DNA from: JAUIJL01 sp965366625 | GTDB lineage: Bacteria; Acidobacteriota; Thermoanaerobaculia; Multivoradales; J023 | Reading direction: 5' to 3' | Assembly (NCBI GenBank): GCA_965366625.1 | Contig: CBDUGP010000035.1 | Coordinates: 1 to 64,000, forward strand | Length of the DNA stretch: 64,000 nt | Part shown: piece by piece, positions 51,416 to 59,100 of the stretch | How positions within the stretch are numbered: the first letter of the stretch is position 1 | Layout of the letters: each line of letters starts with the position of its first letter | Made by a program: the position numbers and the translations under genes | Notes under the pieces: model-generated | What the model was told of the DNA's origin: nothing | What the model saw: the letters and a program-made list of their open reading frames with translations, nothing else | Databases searched by the model: none

Positions 51416-51750
51416 CAAGGATCCTCCATCGAGAATGGGTGACGTACACGGAGAGAGTGTGACTTAAAGAGAGATAAATGTCAAAAAACAATGTATTTCT
51501 CTTTATATCAGTAATTCATCGAGACGAAACTGCCGGCTCGGATCGAGCCGACTCCGATCGAGCTCGCTCGATCGCTACCCACCCCCAAAAAGCCGACGGC
51601 ACGTCGGCCCCTTCCGGCTTCCGGCCGAACGCTTTGACGTGAATGGTCCTTAGGAATCGCCGGCTCCCGGTCCGCGACGGCCGAGCTGCCGGTGGCGGAG
51701 ACCGGATCGGGTAGGATGGGGAGGTCAATTCCCAGGGAGGTCGGTTCTCC
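51416..51750. other. Divergent intergenic region with a palindrome and an orphan minus-strand terminator
   Basis: It contains an A/T-rich segment (about 51465-51520) with imperfect arms AAAGAGAGATA/TATTTCTCTTT, probably the promoter zone. A perfect inverted repeat CGATCGAGC/GCTCGATCG lies at 51555-51574. A GCCGACG/CGTCGGC stem (51592-51608) is followed on the minus strand by TTTTT. No gene was seen. Confidence 0.55.
51587..51608 (-). terminator. Orphan Rho-independent terminator
   Basis: GCCGACG/CGTCGGC stem with a 3-nt loop, then TTTTTGGGGG on the minus strand. No minus-strand gene lies immediately upstream, so it either ends an unrecognised RNA starting in 51609-51750 or is a leftover. Confidence 0.5.
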
Positions 51751-54228
51751 GTGACCGCGGTCGACGTTTTCTTTTCGTACTCGCACCAAGACGAGGCGCT
51801 TCGCGACATTCTCGAAACCCATCTTTCGTTGTTGAAGCGTGAGGGTCGGATTCGCTCGTGGCACGACCGGAAGATCGTGCCCGGCGAGTCTTGGAAACAT
51901 GCGATCGACGAGCACCTCGAATGCGCCGGCCTGATCCTGCTCTTGGTGAGCTCGGATTTCCTTGCCTCGGACTATTGCTACGACCTGGAGATGAAGCGAG
52001 CGTTGGAGCGCCACCACGCCGCGGAAGCGCGAGTCGTGCCGATCATCCTGCGCCCGTGCGATTGGACCTCGTCACCCTTCGCCGCGCTTCAAGGCCTACC
52101 CAAAGACGCGAAGCCGATCACCACCTGGGAAAACCGGGACGAAGCATTTCTCGACGTGGCCAAGGGGCTGCGTCGGATGCTCGACGAGCTGCGAATTCGG
52201 CTGGACGAGCCCGCTTACCCCGACGAGGAGACCCGCGAGCTCTCCGAAGCCCTCCACAGTCTCTACGAGCAGCGAGCGATCCGAATTGCGGAGGGCCTCG
52301 AGACCACCGAGATCGACGCTCGAATTCGCGACCACAAACGCCTCCTGCGCAAAGACCTGCATCTCAAAGAGGGTGACTTTCTCGCGGACGACCGATATCG
52401 GCTGCAATCCCTGCTCGGATCCGGCGGCTTCGCCCAGGTTTGGAAGGCCTACGACCGGCAGCGTAAGCGTTTGGTGGCGGTGAAAGTGTTGCACAGCCAA
52501 TACGGGCGGGATCAGAGCCGTCGAAAACGTTTCTTTCGCGGTGCTCGCCAAATGGCTGAGCTGGCGGACCTGCCCGGCATCGTCGACGTCTTCGAGGAAA
52601 AATGCAAGGACGGTGGATTCCACTTCTTCGTGATGGAATATGTGGCGGGTGGTGACTTCCGCCAAGCGGTGCTCAAGGGTCGTCTTTCCAGGGACGAGCG
52701 CCTGCAGGTGATCTTGGACGTCGGCCGGACTTTGCAAGCCGCCCATGACCGGGGCATCGTGCATCGAGATATCAAGCCGGCGAATATTCTCCTCGGCCGA
52801 AACGGTCGACCCAAGCTGACGGATTTCGACTTGGTGCGGGCCGCAGATACCTCGGGCGGCACCCGCACGTCTAAGCTCGGGACGTTCCTCTACGCAGCTC
52901 CCGAAGCCATGGTCGATGCGGGCAATGCGTCGGCGCCGGCGGATCAATACGGTTTGGGGATGATGGCGATTTTCGCGGAGTATGGTGAAGACCTGCCGAG
53001 CGAAGCGTTTTTCGAGCTATCCGAGCTGTTGGCGGAATTGGACGTGACCGATCCATGGCTTCAGGCGGTCGGCAGGGCCGTGGAACGAAAGGCCGCGGAT
53101 CGTTGGGAGTCGATAGGAGCGTTCTGTAGCGCCTTGGAAGCGCCCGTGAGCATTGAGGAAAAGAGAGATTGCGAGGAGGACCTCTCTCAGGGCTTCGATA
53201 AGACCGCGTTTCTGGACTCGCCGACTCCTGCTTCGGATGTGCCGGATGATTCCAAGCTCGAGACTCTTTCATTCGACCGCGTGTTTCTTTTTGCCTTTTT
53301 CGCAGCTCTTTTCGGTGTTGTGGTGACGTGGGATCGGATGAGATCACCCTCCATCGGAGAAGATGATCCCATCGGCGTAGGGCCACCTCCTCCGGTTTCG
53401 GTGGATTCGAGTGACCTACCAGCGCACTGCGCGGAAGCATCTGAGAAGTCCGGAATCGAGCTCGTGTTCGTGCCTGGGGGCTCCTATCCACAGGGTTCGG
53501 ACTCTCTGGGATTCTCCTGGGCTCCCGATGAGGAAACCCGAAAAGAGTGGCAGGACCACTCGAAACCCATTCACCGTGTAGAGCTGAGCCCGTTCTGGAT
53601 CGGCAAATTCGAAGTGACGCATGAGCAATACGCTCGTTTTCTCGACGAAGTCCCAAAACAAGGGAAGCCGAGGTTTTGGGACGATGAGCAATTCAACGCT
53701 CGCGATCAGCCTGTGGTGGGGGTTTCATGGGATGATGCCCGGGCGTACGTCGAATGGGTGGGTTTCGATCTTCCGACCGAGGCTGAGTGGGAAGCGGCCG
53801 CCCGAGGTCGTAGGGGCAGGACCTATCCCTGGGGAGACGAGCCACCGACGGAGGAACTGGCGGGCTTTGGTAAGAACTACGGGCCGGATAAGCTGGATCC
53901 TGTGGGATCTCACCCGAAAGGCGCCGGGCCGTTCGGTACTCACGACCAAGCTGGCAGCGTCTGGGAGTGGTGCGCAGACGGTTGGAATCCCCAGGCTTAT
54001 GGCGGTCGCGACGGCCGGTTGGATCCTGTAGAGCCGGAAGATAGCCTCGCGGTTCACGTGGTGCGCGGTGGGTCGTGGACCGACTCGGCTGGGAACATGC
54101 CTTCGGCGTTGCGAGCCGGGAACGGGGCTGAGAGCCGGACCTATAGCCTCGGGTTCCGGGTGGTGTGTCGGTCCGGCCCCGAGGATAGCCACGGGTTGAA
54201 ACCCGAGGTTCGCAAACCCTTGTCCTGA
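51751..54228 (+). CDS. TIR-Ser/Thr kinase-TM-FGE sensor/effector with DGR-type variable C-terminus
   Basis: An 825-aa protein starting at a GTG. Residues 1-145 are a TIR domain (VDVFFSYSHQDEALRD, WHDRKIVPGESW). A helical linker is shared in style with the gene at 10603. The kinase (about 215-470) has LGSGGFAQVWKAYD, AVKVL, HRDIKPANIL and TDFDLVRA in place of DFG. One hydrophobic helix (FLFAFFAALFGVVVTW, about 511-526) suggests membrane anchoring. The FGE-sulfatase domain (about 565-812) contains FVPGGSYPQGS, VGVSWDDARAYVEWV, LPTEAEWEAAARG, THDQAGSVWEW and VVRGGSW, ending with the variable region. After GPED the frame continues 13 codons into a REP-like repeat that supplies the stop, so the natural end has been replaced. 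Confidence 0.85.
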   Translation: MTAVDVFFSYSHQDEALRDILETHLSLLKREGRIRSWHDRKIVPGESWKHAIDEHLECAGLILLLVSSDFLASDYCYDLEMKRALERHHAAEARVVPIILRPCDWTSSPFAALQGLPKDAKPITTWENRDEAFLDVAKGLRRMLDELRIRLDEPAYPDEETRELSEALHSLYEQRAIRIAEGLETTEIDARIRDHKRLLRKDLHLKEGDFLADDRYRLQSLLGSGGFAQVWKAYDRQRKRLVAVKVLHSQYGRDQSRRKRFFRGARQMAELADLPGIVDVFEEKCKDGGFHFFVMEYVAGGDFRQAVLKGRLSRDERLQVILDVGRTLQAAHDRGIVHRDIKPANILLGRNGRPKLTDFDLVRAADTSGGTRTSKLGTFLYAAPEAMVDAGNASAPADQYGLGMMAIFAEYGEDLPSEAFFELSELLAELDVTDPWLQAVGRAVERKAADRWESIGAFCSALEAPVSIEEKRDCEEDLSQGFDKTAFLDSPTPASDVPDDSKLETLSFDRVFLFAFFAALFGVVVTWDRMRSPSIGEDDPIGVGPPPPVSVDSSDLPAHCAEASEKSGIELVFVPGGSYPQGSDSLGFSWAPDEETRKEWQDHSKPIHRVELSPFWIGKFEVTHEQYARFLDEVPKQGKPRFWDDEQFNARDQPVVGVSWDDARAYVEWVGFDLPTEAEWEAAARGRRGRTYPWGDEPPTEELAGFGKNYGPDKLDPVGSHPKGAGPFGTHDQAGSVWEWCADGWNPQAYGGRDGRLDPVEPEDSLAVHVVRGGSWTDSAGNMPSALRAGNGAESRTYSLGFRVVCRSGPEDSHGLKPEVRKPLS
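54055..54186 (+). other. VR3: DGR-type variable region of the TIR-kinase-TM-FGE gene
   Basis: Alignment with VR4 shows about 12 codons that differ only at positions 1 or 2 with the same third base (ACC/AGC, GAC/GGC, TCG/CCG, GGG/GAG, AAC/TAC, ATG/CTG, GCC/GAC, GGG/AGG twice, AAC/TTC, ACC/CCC, AGC/TTC). About seven synonymous third-base changes also occur, so this pair is older or uses separate templates. Both end in CGGTCCGGCCCCGAG. Confidence 0.68.
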
Positions 54229-54241
54229 CGGACTGCCCGGA
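54187..54241 (-). repeat. REP-like palindrome abutting VR3 (inverted copy)
   Basis: CCACGGGTTGAAACCCGAGG followed by TTCGCAAACCC and GACTGCCCGG, the reverse complement of the copies at 54831 and 55034. It encodes the last 13 residues and stop of the upstream gene. Confidence 0.75.
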
Positions 54242-54353
54242 ATCTCCTGCGAAGGTTCGTCTCGATGCATTCCTTTTCGGTCCTTCGAATAGTTTTCTGC
54301 TGACTGCGGAAAAGGTAGGCTCGATGCTCCAACACTCGGAGCATGAGGGAGAG

Positions 54354-54785
54354 ATGGGGCACACCTACCACCAGTTGCGATTCCACGTGGTCTTTTCGAC
54401 CAAGAATCGCATGCTTTGGATCAGCTCAGAGCTTCAAGAACCGCTGTACCAATACATGACAGGGATCGTGGTGCAAGAAGGCGGGACCATGATTCGCATT
54501 GGTGGAATGCCCGATCACGTTCACCTGCTGATTCGTCTCAAACCGTCGCAACTGGTTTCGGATCTGGTCAAGGCGGTGAAAGGGGGCTCCTCCCGGTGGG
54601 TGTCTGACCGCTATCAAGACGACTTCCAGTGGCAGCCGGGTTATGCGGTCTTCTCCGTCAGCCCGTCCAACTCCCGAGCCGTTGCCCGTTACATCGAGCG
54701 CCAAGAAATCCACCACCGAGACCGCACCTTCGACCAGGAGCTCCGCTGGCTGACCGAGCAATGCGACACCGACCCACTCGAATAA
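54354..54785 (+). CDS. tnpA: IS200/IS605-type Y1 (HUH) transposase, copy 2
   Basis: A 143-aa protein with an ATG after GGGAGAG. It has the same blocks as copy 1: GHTYHQLRFHVVFSTKNRM at the start, HUH motif in PDHVHLLIRL, and catalytic-Tyr helix ARYIERQEIHHRDRTF. The two copies are clear homologues but diverged, so they are not a recent duplication. Inverted REP-like palindromes flank it (54187 and 54831). A second, broken copy of its 3' end lies at 54910. It occupies the gap between two convergent variable-region genes, as copy 1 does. Confidence 0.9.
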   Translation: MGHTYHQLRFHVVFSTKNRMLWISSELQEPLYQYMTGIVVQEGGTMIRIGGMPDHVHLLIRLKPSQLVSDLVKAVKGGSSRWVSDRYQDDFQWQPGYAVFSVSPSNSRAVARYIERQEIHHRDRTFDQELRWLTEQCDTDPLE

Positions 54786-54830
54786 CCCACCATCCACGGA
54801 CCCGGTTCCCCAACACCCCACCGACCCGGA

Positions 54831-54901
54831 GGGCAGCCCCCCTCCGGGCCGTCCTGCGCAGCAGGACAAGGGCTTGCGAACCTCGGGTTTCAACCCGTGG
54901 C
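54831..54901 (+). repeat. REP-like palindrome downstream of tnpA copy 2
   Basis: GGGCAGCCCCCCTCC, then a GTCCTGC/GCAGGAC hairpin and CCTCGGGTTTCAACCCGTGG. Direct orientation, opposite to the copy at 54187. Confidence 0.75.
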
Positions 54902-54909
54902 TCAGTCGT

Positions 54910-54980
54910 GACCGGAGCTTCAATCAAGAGCTGCGTTGGCTGACGGAGCAATGTGACGAGATCCACTCGAACAACGACAT
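54910..54980 (+). pseudogene. Truncated tnpA 3' remnant
   Basis: The translation DRSFNQELRWLTEQCD matches the tnpA copy 2 C-terminus (DRTFDQELRWLTEQCD). The DNA then diverges through a shift so that the stop codon is lost. It is bracketed by REP-like repeats (54831 and 55034), as expected from recombination between repeat copies that left only the gene end. Confidence 0.8.
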
Positions 54981-55033
54981 GTTCACGAGGCTCTGTCGTT
55001 CACCCCGCACCGATCTGGAGAGCGGAATCCCTC

Positions 55034-55097
55034 CGAGCAGTCCGAAGGACAAGGGTTTACGAGTCGGGGGCGCCCAGCCTCGGGTTTCAACCCGTGG
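55034..55097 (+). repeat. Third REP-like palindrome, fused to the RT remnant
   Basis: AGCAGTCCGAAGGACAAGGG, then a GGGGGCGCCC palindrome and CCTCGGGTTTCAACCCGTGG. Recognisable RT coding sequence begins in its last bases. Confidence 0.75.
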
Positions 55098-55417
55098 CTC
55101 TACTTCGCTATATGGACGATATGGTCTGCTTTGCGGATGATCGGGGGGCCCTTCGAGCCCATCGAAACGCGCTCGGCGACTGGCTTTGGGAGGAGCGGCG
55201 GCTGCGCCTCAATGTGCGGAAGGGTCATATCCGTTCAACGGAGCAGCCGCATACCTATTTGGGATACCGCGTCACCCGCCGTGGTTTCGACCTAGGGCCA
55301 CGGGCGTCCCGCCGCTTCCGAACCTGGCTGGCCGACGCCGTGGCCGCGGGCGACGAGGAAAAGCTCGACCGCGGACTAGCTAGCCTCCTGGCGAGGTGCC
55401 ATGGGATTCTGATCTGA
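55094..55417 (+). pseudogene. C-terminal remnant of a DGR-type reverse transcriptase
   Basis: The open frame encodes about 107 residues that begin abruptly with LLRYMDDMVCFADD, the catalytic YxDD box of reverse transcriptases. RLRLNVRKGHI (the post-palm N-x-x-K segment), HTYLGYRVTRRG, a basic RASRRFRTWLADAV helix and a terminal ASLLARC segment follow. This order (palm YxDD, then LN-x-x-K, then LGYR and a basic thumb) is that of DGR and related group-II-like RTs. Fingers and the first palm half are missing: the sequence upstream is REP-like repeat. It is therefore inactive unless the N-terminal part is supplied elsewhere. It lies between VR3 and VR4. Confidence 0.8.
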
Positions 55418-55433
55418 GTTCGTCGGCGAGGCT

Positions 55434-55488
55434 AAAGTGTCGACAATCGGTTGAAGTGTCGACAAATGATCGGAAACTGTCGACACTT
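55434..55488. repeat. Three TGTCGACA palindromes, two forming an 11-bp inverted repeat
   Basis: TGTCGACA occurs at 55438, 55457 and 55478, in an AAGTGTCGACA context for the first two and TGTCGACACTT for the last. The second and third make a perfect 11-bp inverted repeat around 13 bp. This looks like clustered protein-binding sites, such as a regulator operator or the end of a lost DDE-type transposon. Confidence 0.65.
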
Positions 55489-55555
55489 TTCTGAACCGAG
55501 TCGCTTCGCGACTAAGGGCGGAAAAGGCAGAAGAACAAAGGTCAAAAACCAAAGA

Positions 55556-55692
55556 TCAAGGCTCGGGGCCGGACCGACAAGACACCCGGAACCCGAGGAA
55601 CTGGGGCCGGCTCTCGGCCCTGAACCTGTCCCGGACCGCCGAGGGCAGGTACTCGGCCGGGCCGCTCCAAGAGCCGCCGCGCACCACACGAT
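55556..55692 (-). other. VR4: DGR-type variable region, now out of frame with its gene
   Basis: Paired with VR3 (see codon differences there). Codons such as TAC, GAC, TTC, AGG and CCC occupy the variable sites, while GAGAGCCGG and CTCGGGTTCCGGGTG are fixed. About 40 bp past the stop lies AGTCGC-GAA-GCGACT, whose GCGAAGC core is an unusually stable DNA mini-hairpin. DGR targets often have a hairpin downstream of the VR. Confidence 0.65.
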
Positions 55693-56152
55693 CGGCGCTT
55701 TTGCCGTTGTCGCCTTCGCCGTCGTTGATGGGATTCTCGGCTCCGTCGCGGGCTACATAGGCCTTGTCATCGAAGACGTCCCGGCACCACTCCCAGACGT
55801 TTCCCGCTTGATCCAAAGTGCCGAATGGGCCGGCCCCTCCCGGATAGGCACCCACCGGTGACGTCGCGCCTCGATTGCCGTCGAAGTTGGCCAGCTCCTT
55901 GCTCGGCGCTTCATTCCCCCACGGATAGGTCCGGCGGTCCGTGCCCCGGGCTGCCGCTTCCCACTGAGCCTCGCTCGGCAGCTCCAAACCGGCCCATCGG
56001 CAATAAGCTTCGGCGTCGTGCCAATCCACGCCGACCACTGGCTGCTCCGGTTCGTTGATTGCCGGTTCTGCCATTCTTCCGGCTCCCGATGTCCGCTCGC
56101 TTCTAGGAACCTTCCGTACTGAGCGTTGGTCACCGGATATTTTCCGATCCAA
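55556..56152 (-). pseudogene. Out-of-frame C-terminal part of the metallophosphoesterase-NACHT-FGE gene
   Basis: This frame continues the FGE-sulfatase domain that the main ORF loses near 56060-56080: QPVVGVDWHDAEAYCRWAG, ELPSEAQWEAAARG, GTLDQAGNVWEWCRD, RVVRGGSW, ending LGFRVSCRSGPEP. Restoring one base in the GGAAGAATGGCAGAACCGG neighbourhood would join the two frames into one protein of about 1211 residues. There is no homopolymer there, so slippage is not obvious. It is a real mutation or a sequence error. Confidence 0.8.
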
Positions 56153-59100
56153 TAGCCCGAAAGCTCCACACGATGCTCAGGTTGGGGCCAGTGCCGATTC
56201 TTTTCCAGATATCCTTCCAAAACCTTGTCGGTGCCCAGGGTGTAGATACCTTCCGGCACGTAGACCAAGACCGAACGATCTTTCTCGTGAACCTTTTCGC
56301 CGGTGTCGGTGGATTCGATCGAGAATCCTTCAACCGAAGAGGCGGCTTTGGTGGGCCCATCGTCGATCTGTCCTCCCAGCAGCTCGATGGCCATACCCCG
56401 GACTTGCGGTGACTCGTCGTCATGGGTGAGCCGTTCGATCATCGCAACCGGATCGACCTCATCGAGCTCGACCTCCCGCCAATCCTCAAACGCCCGCAGC
56501 AGCCGAAGCACGTGGTAACGCTCCGAATCGTCGCCGATCCCCGCGGCGAGCGCCCGCAGGAACGGCCGCGGAGACGAGGCCAAGGCATCCCGCAGGCAAT
56601 CGTCCGCGAGCGCCACGTCGCGGTGCAACACCCCGGCTTCGATCAGCGCGTCCATCAACGGCCCGAAAAGCGACGGGTTGTTGAGACCCAGGCACAACAA
56701 GATCACCTCACGCCACCACCCGTCGCCGAAGTGCTCGGCAAGGTCCCGGAGCACTCGGGAATCGCCGCCGCCGTGGCGATCTTGGATGTGAAGCGCGGTC
56801 AAATACTCTTGAAAGCTCAGGTGTAGAAAACCGAATTGATTCTGACCGAGAGACACCAAAACTCCGCTTTGATCACGGATCGCCTCCAGCAGCTTGGCCC
56901 CGTCCTCGGGATCTCGACGCAGCTCTCTCAAGGGCTTTTCGAGATGGGGTAGGAGGTCCGAAAGCGGCGCTTCCTTCTTTTCCGCTCCGTGCAGGGCGTA
57001 GGCCAGGGGTTGCAGCAGCCGCAACGCCTGCTGAGCGTCGAAGGTGATGGGCATGCCCTTGGCCGCCCGCCACAGCTCGAGCAATACCGCCACACACTCC
57101 CGGTAGAGCTCCACCCGTCGCTCCGGCAGCTGTTTGCGGTCCCGGTGCACCAGGCACAGGATCTGCAACATCAGCGGATTCTTGGCCAGCTTCTGCAGGC
57201 TGCTCGTGCGGTCGTCCTCGGGATGAAAAACCTTCTGGATCAAGTCGTCGGCCGCCTCCTGCGCCCGCCGCTCCGCCGTCTCGGCATCGAGACCCAGCTC
57301 GGGGCGGGATTCCACGGCCAGGTACCAAGCACCGATGAACAGCTCGGCCGCTTCGCGCTCCACGTCCGACACGTGCAACTCCAAAAACCTCCCGGTCAGC
57401 CGCGCGTCGTCCCGGTATCCGGCGTAACGGCTGGTGATCACGAAGGTGCTCTCGGGCAGTCGCTCCAAGGCCTGCTCGAGCCGCCGAGATACCTGGGCCC
57501 GACGAGCCTCGTCGGCCACCTCGTCGAGACCGTCCACCAGCACCAACAGGGGTCTCTTCAGCAGCTCAGAGGCAAACGCCTTTGGATCGAGGGCCACATC
57601 GGCCCTCGCAACTCCGTGCTCGATCAGACCTCGCACGTCCACGGACGGATCCTCGAGCCGTCGTAGCTCCACCAACACCGGCACCGTATCGTCGGCCAAA
57701 CCGAGGGACGCGGGACCGATCAACGGGTCTGTTGCCGCCTGCACGAAATGCTTGAGCAACGTGGTTTTGCCGCTGCCCGGGTCGCCCAGCACCACGACCC
57801 CTCGATAGCCGTGTTGCTTCGCCACATCCAAAGACTCGTCGAACGACATTTCCCGCTTGAAGTCACCGTCCTCACAGGCAAAACCCTCCAGATCCCGCAA
57901 CGCCCCGAAAGCCCGATCCTCCCGCCCGGCGTAGGCCAGCTGTGCCCGGAGCGGGATGTAGACGTCCTGGATCTGAATCGGCAACCGGACCTTGGTCTCG
58001 AATCCGGCGATCGGCAGGTCACGATGGGCGGCTCGCAACCGTTGGAGGTAGCGGGTCAGCTCGCTCGGCGACTGAGACTGCGGCTGCGGCTCGGATCGAG
58101 GCTCCGCGTCGTCGGACGGTGGGGGAGGGACGGCCTCGGCTCCCGAAGCCTCTGAGGGCTCGAGCCCTCTGAGCCAATTCAACCGGAGGGACCAAACCCC
58201 GCGATCATCAGTTTTGCGAGCGATCGGCCGCGAAACCCAGCCTCGACCCACAGAATCATAGCGACGCAGCCACACCTCACCCTCGCCGGATTCCGTATCG
58301 AGACGCACCAGGTTGTAGCCGTTGCGATCCCCCTGAGACCACTCGTGGCAAGCGGACGCCGCGATCACCGAATAATCGTCGTTGCGCAACACCCACGCCC
58401 GATGCTCGTGTCCGTGCAACAAGAATCTGTAGTCAGCGTCCAAACCCCGACCGAAATCCGGGCTCTCGAACTCCCCCAACCAATCCGGCGGATGGTGCAT
58501 GAGCGCGATCGACAGATCCGCCTCGTAGAGCCCGGGCCGCAATGTCTCCTGCTGCCAACGGCCGGCCATCCACAAGCGTCCCCGCTCACCGTTTCGACAA
58601 CACGACCAAGCCGTATTGAAGCCGGCGATCCCGACCCGCAGCCCGTCGACCTCACGAACGGCCGAGTAAATCAACCGCGACGGATCCGCGTGGGTGGTGC
58701 CGTCGGCCTCGGGGTCGAGCAAGTGGTTGAATCCTCGCTCCTCTAAGAACGAGCGATAAGCGCCGAGCCGCTCCATGATCCGTTTCCAATGGAGGTCGCC
58801 CGCTTGAATTCTAGCCAAGACGGGGTTCAGGGACGTTTGGGCGTCCAACCAATCCGTCTGGTCGTCGGTGACGAGGGTGCGATCGACATCATGATTACCC
58901 GGCACCATAAAAACATTTTCAAGCGCGATCTCGGGATCGAACGCCCCACGCACCGCATCCAGAAAAGCTCCGAACGTCTCGAGCTGACCCTCGACGGTCT
59001 TCTCACCCTCGCCGCCGATCCGCCCGAACGCCGCATCCCCGGTGAAAAACAACAGGTCGGGCCGCAGCTCGTGGTCCCCCTGCAATCGGCGCAGATCGTC

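Noticed and set aside
54229..55555. Template repeat for VR3/VR4
   Set aside because: No third copy of the CGGTCCGGCCCCGAG-ended segment was found here. Only REP repeats, tnpA, a tnpA tail and the RT fragment are present.
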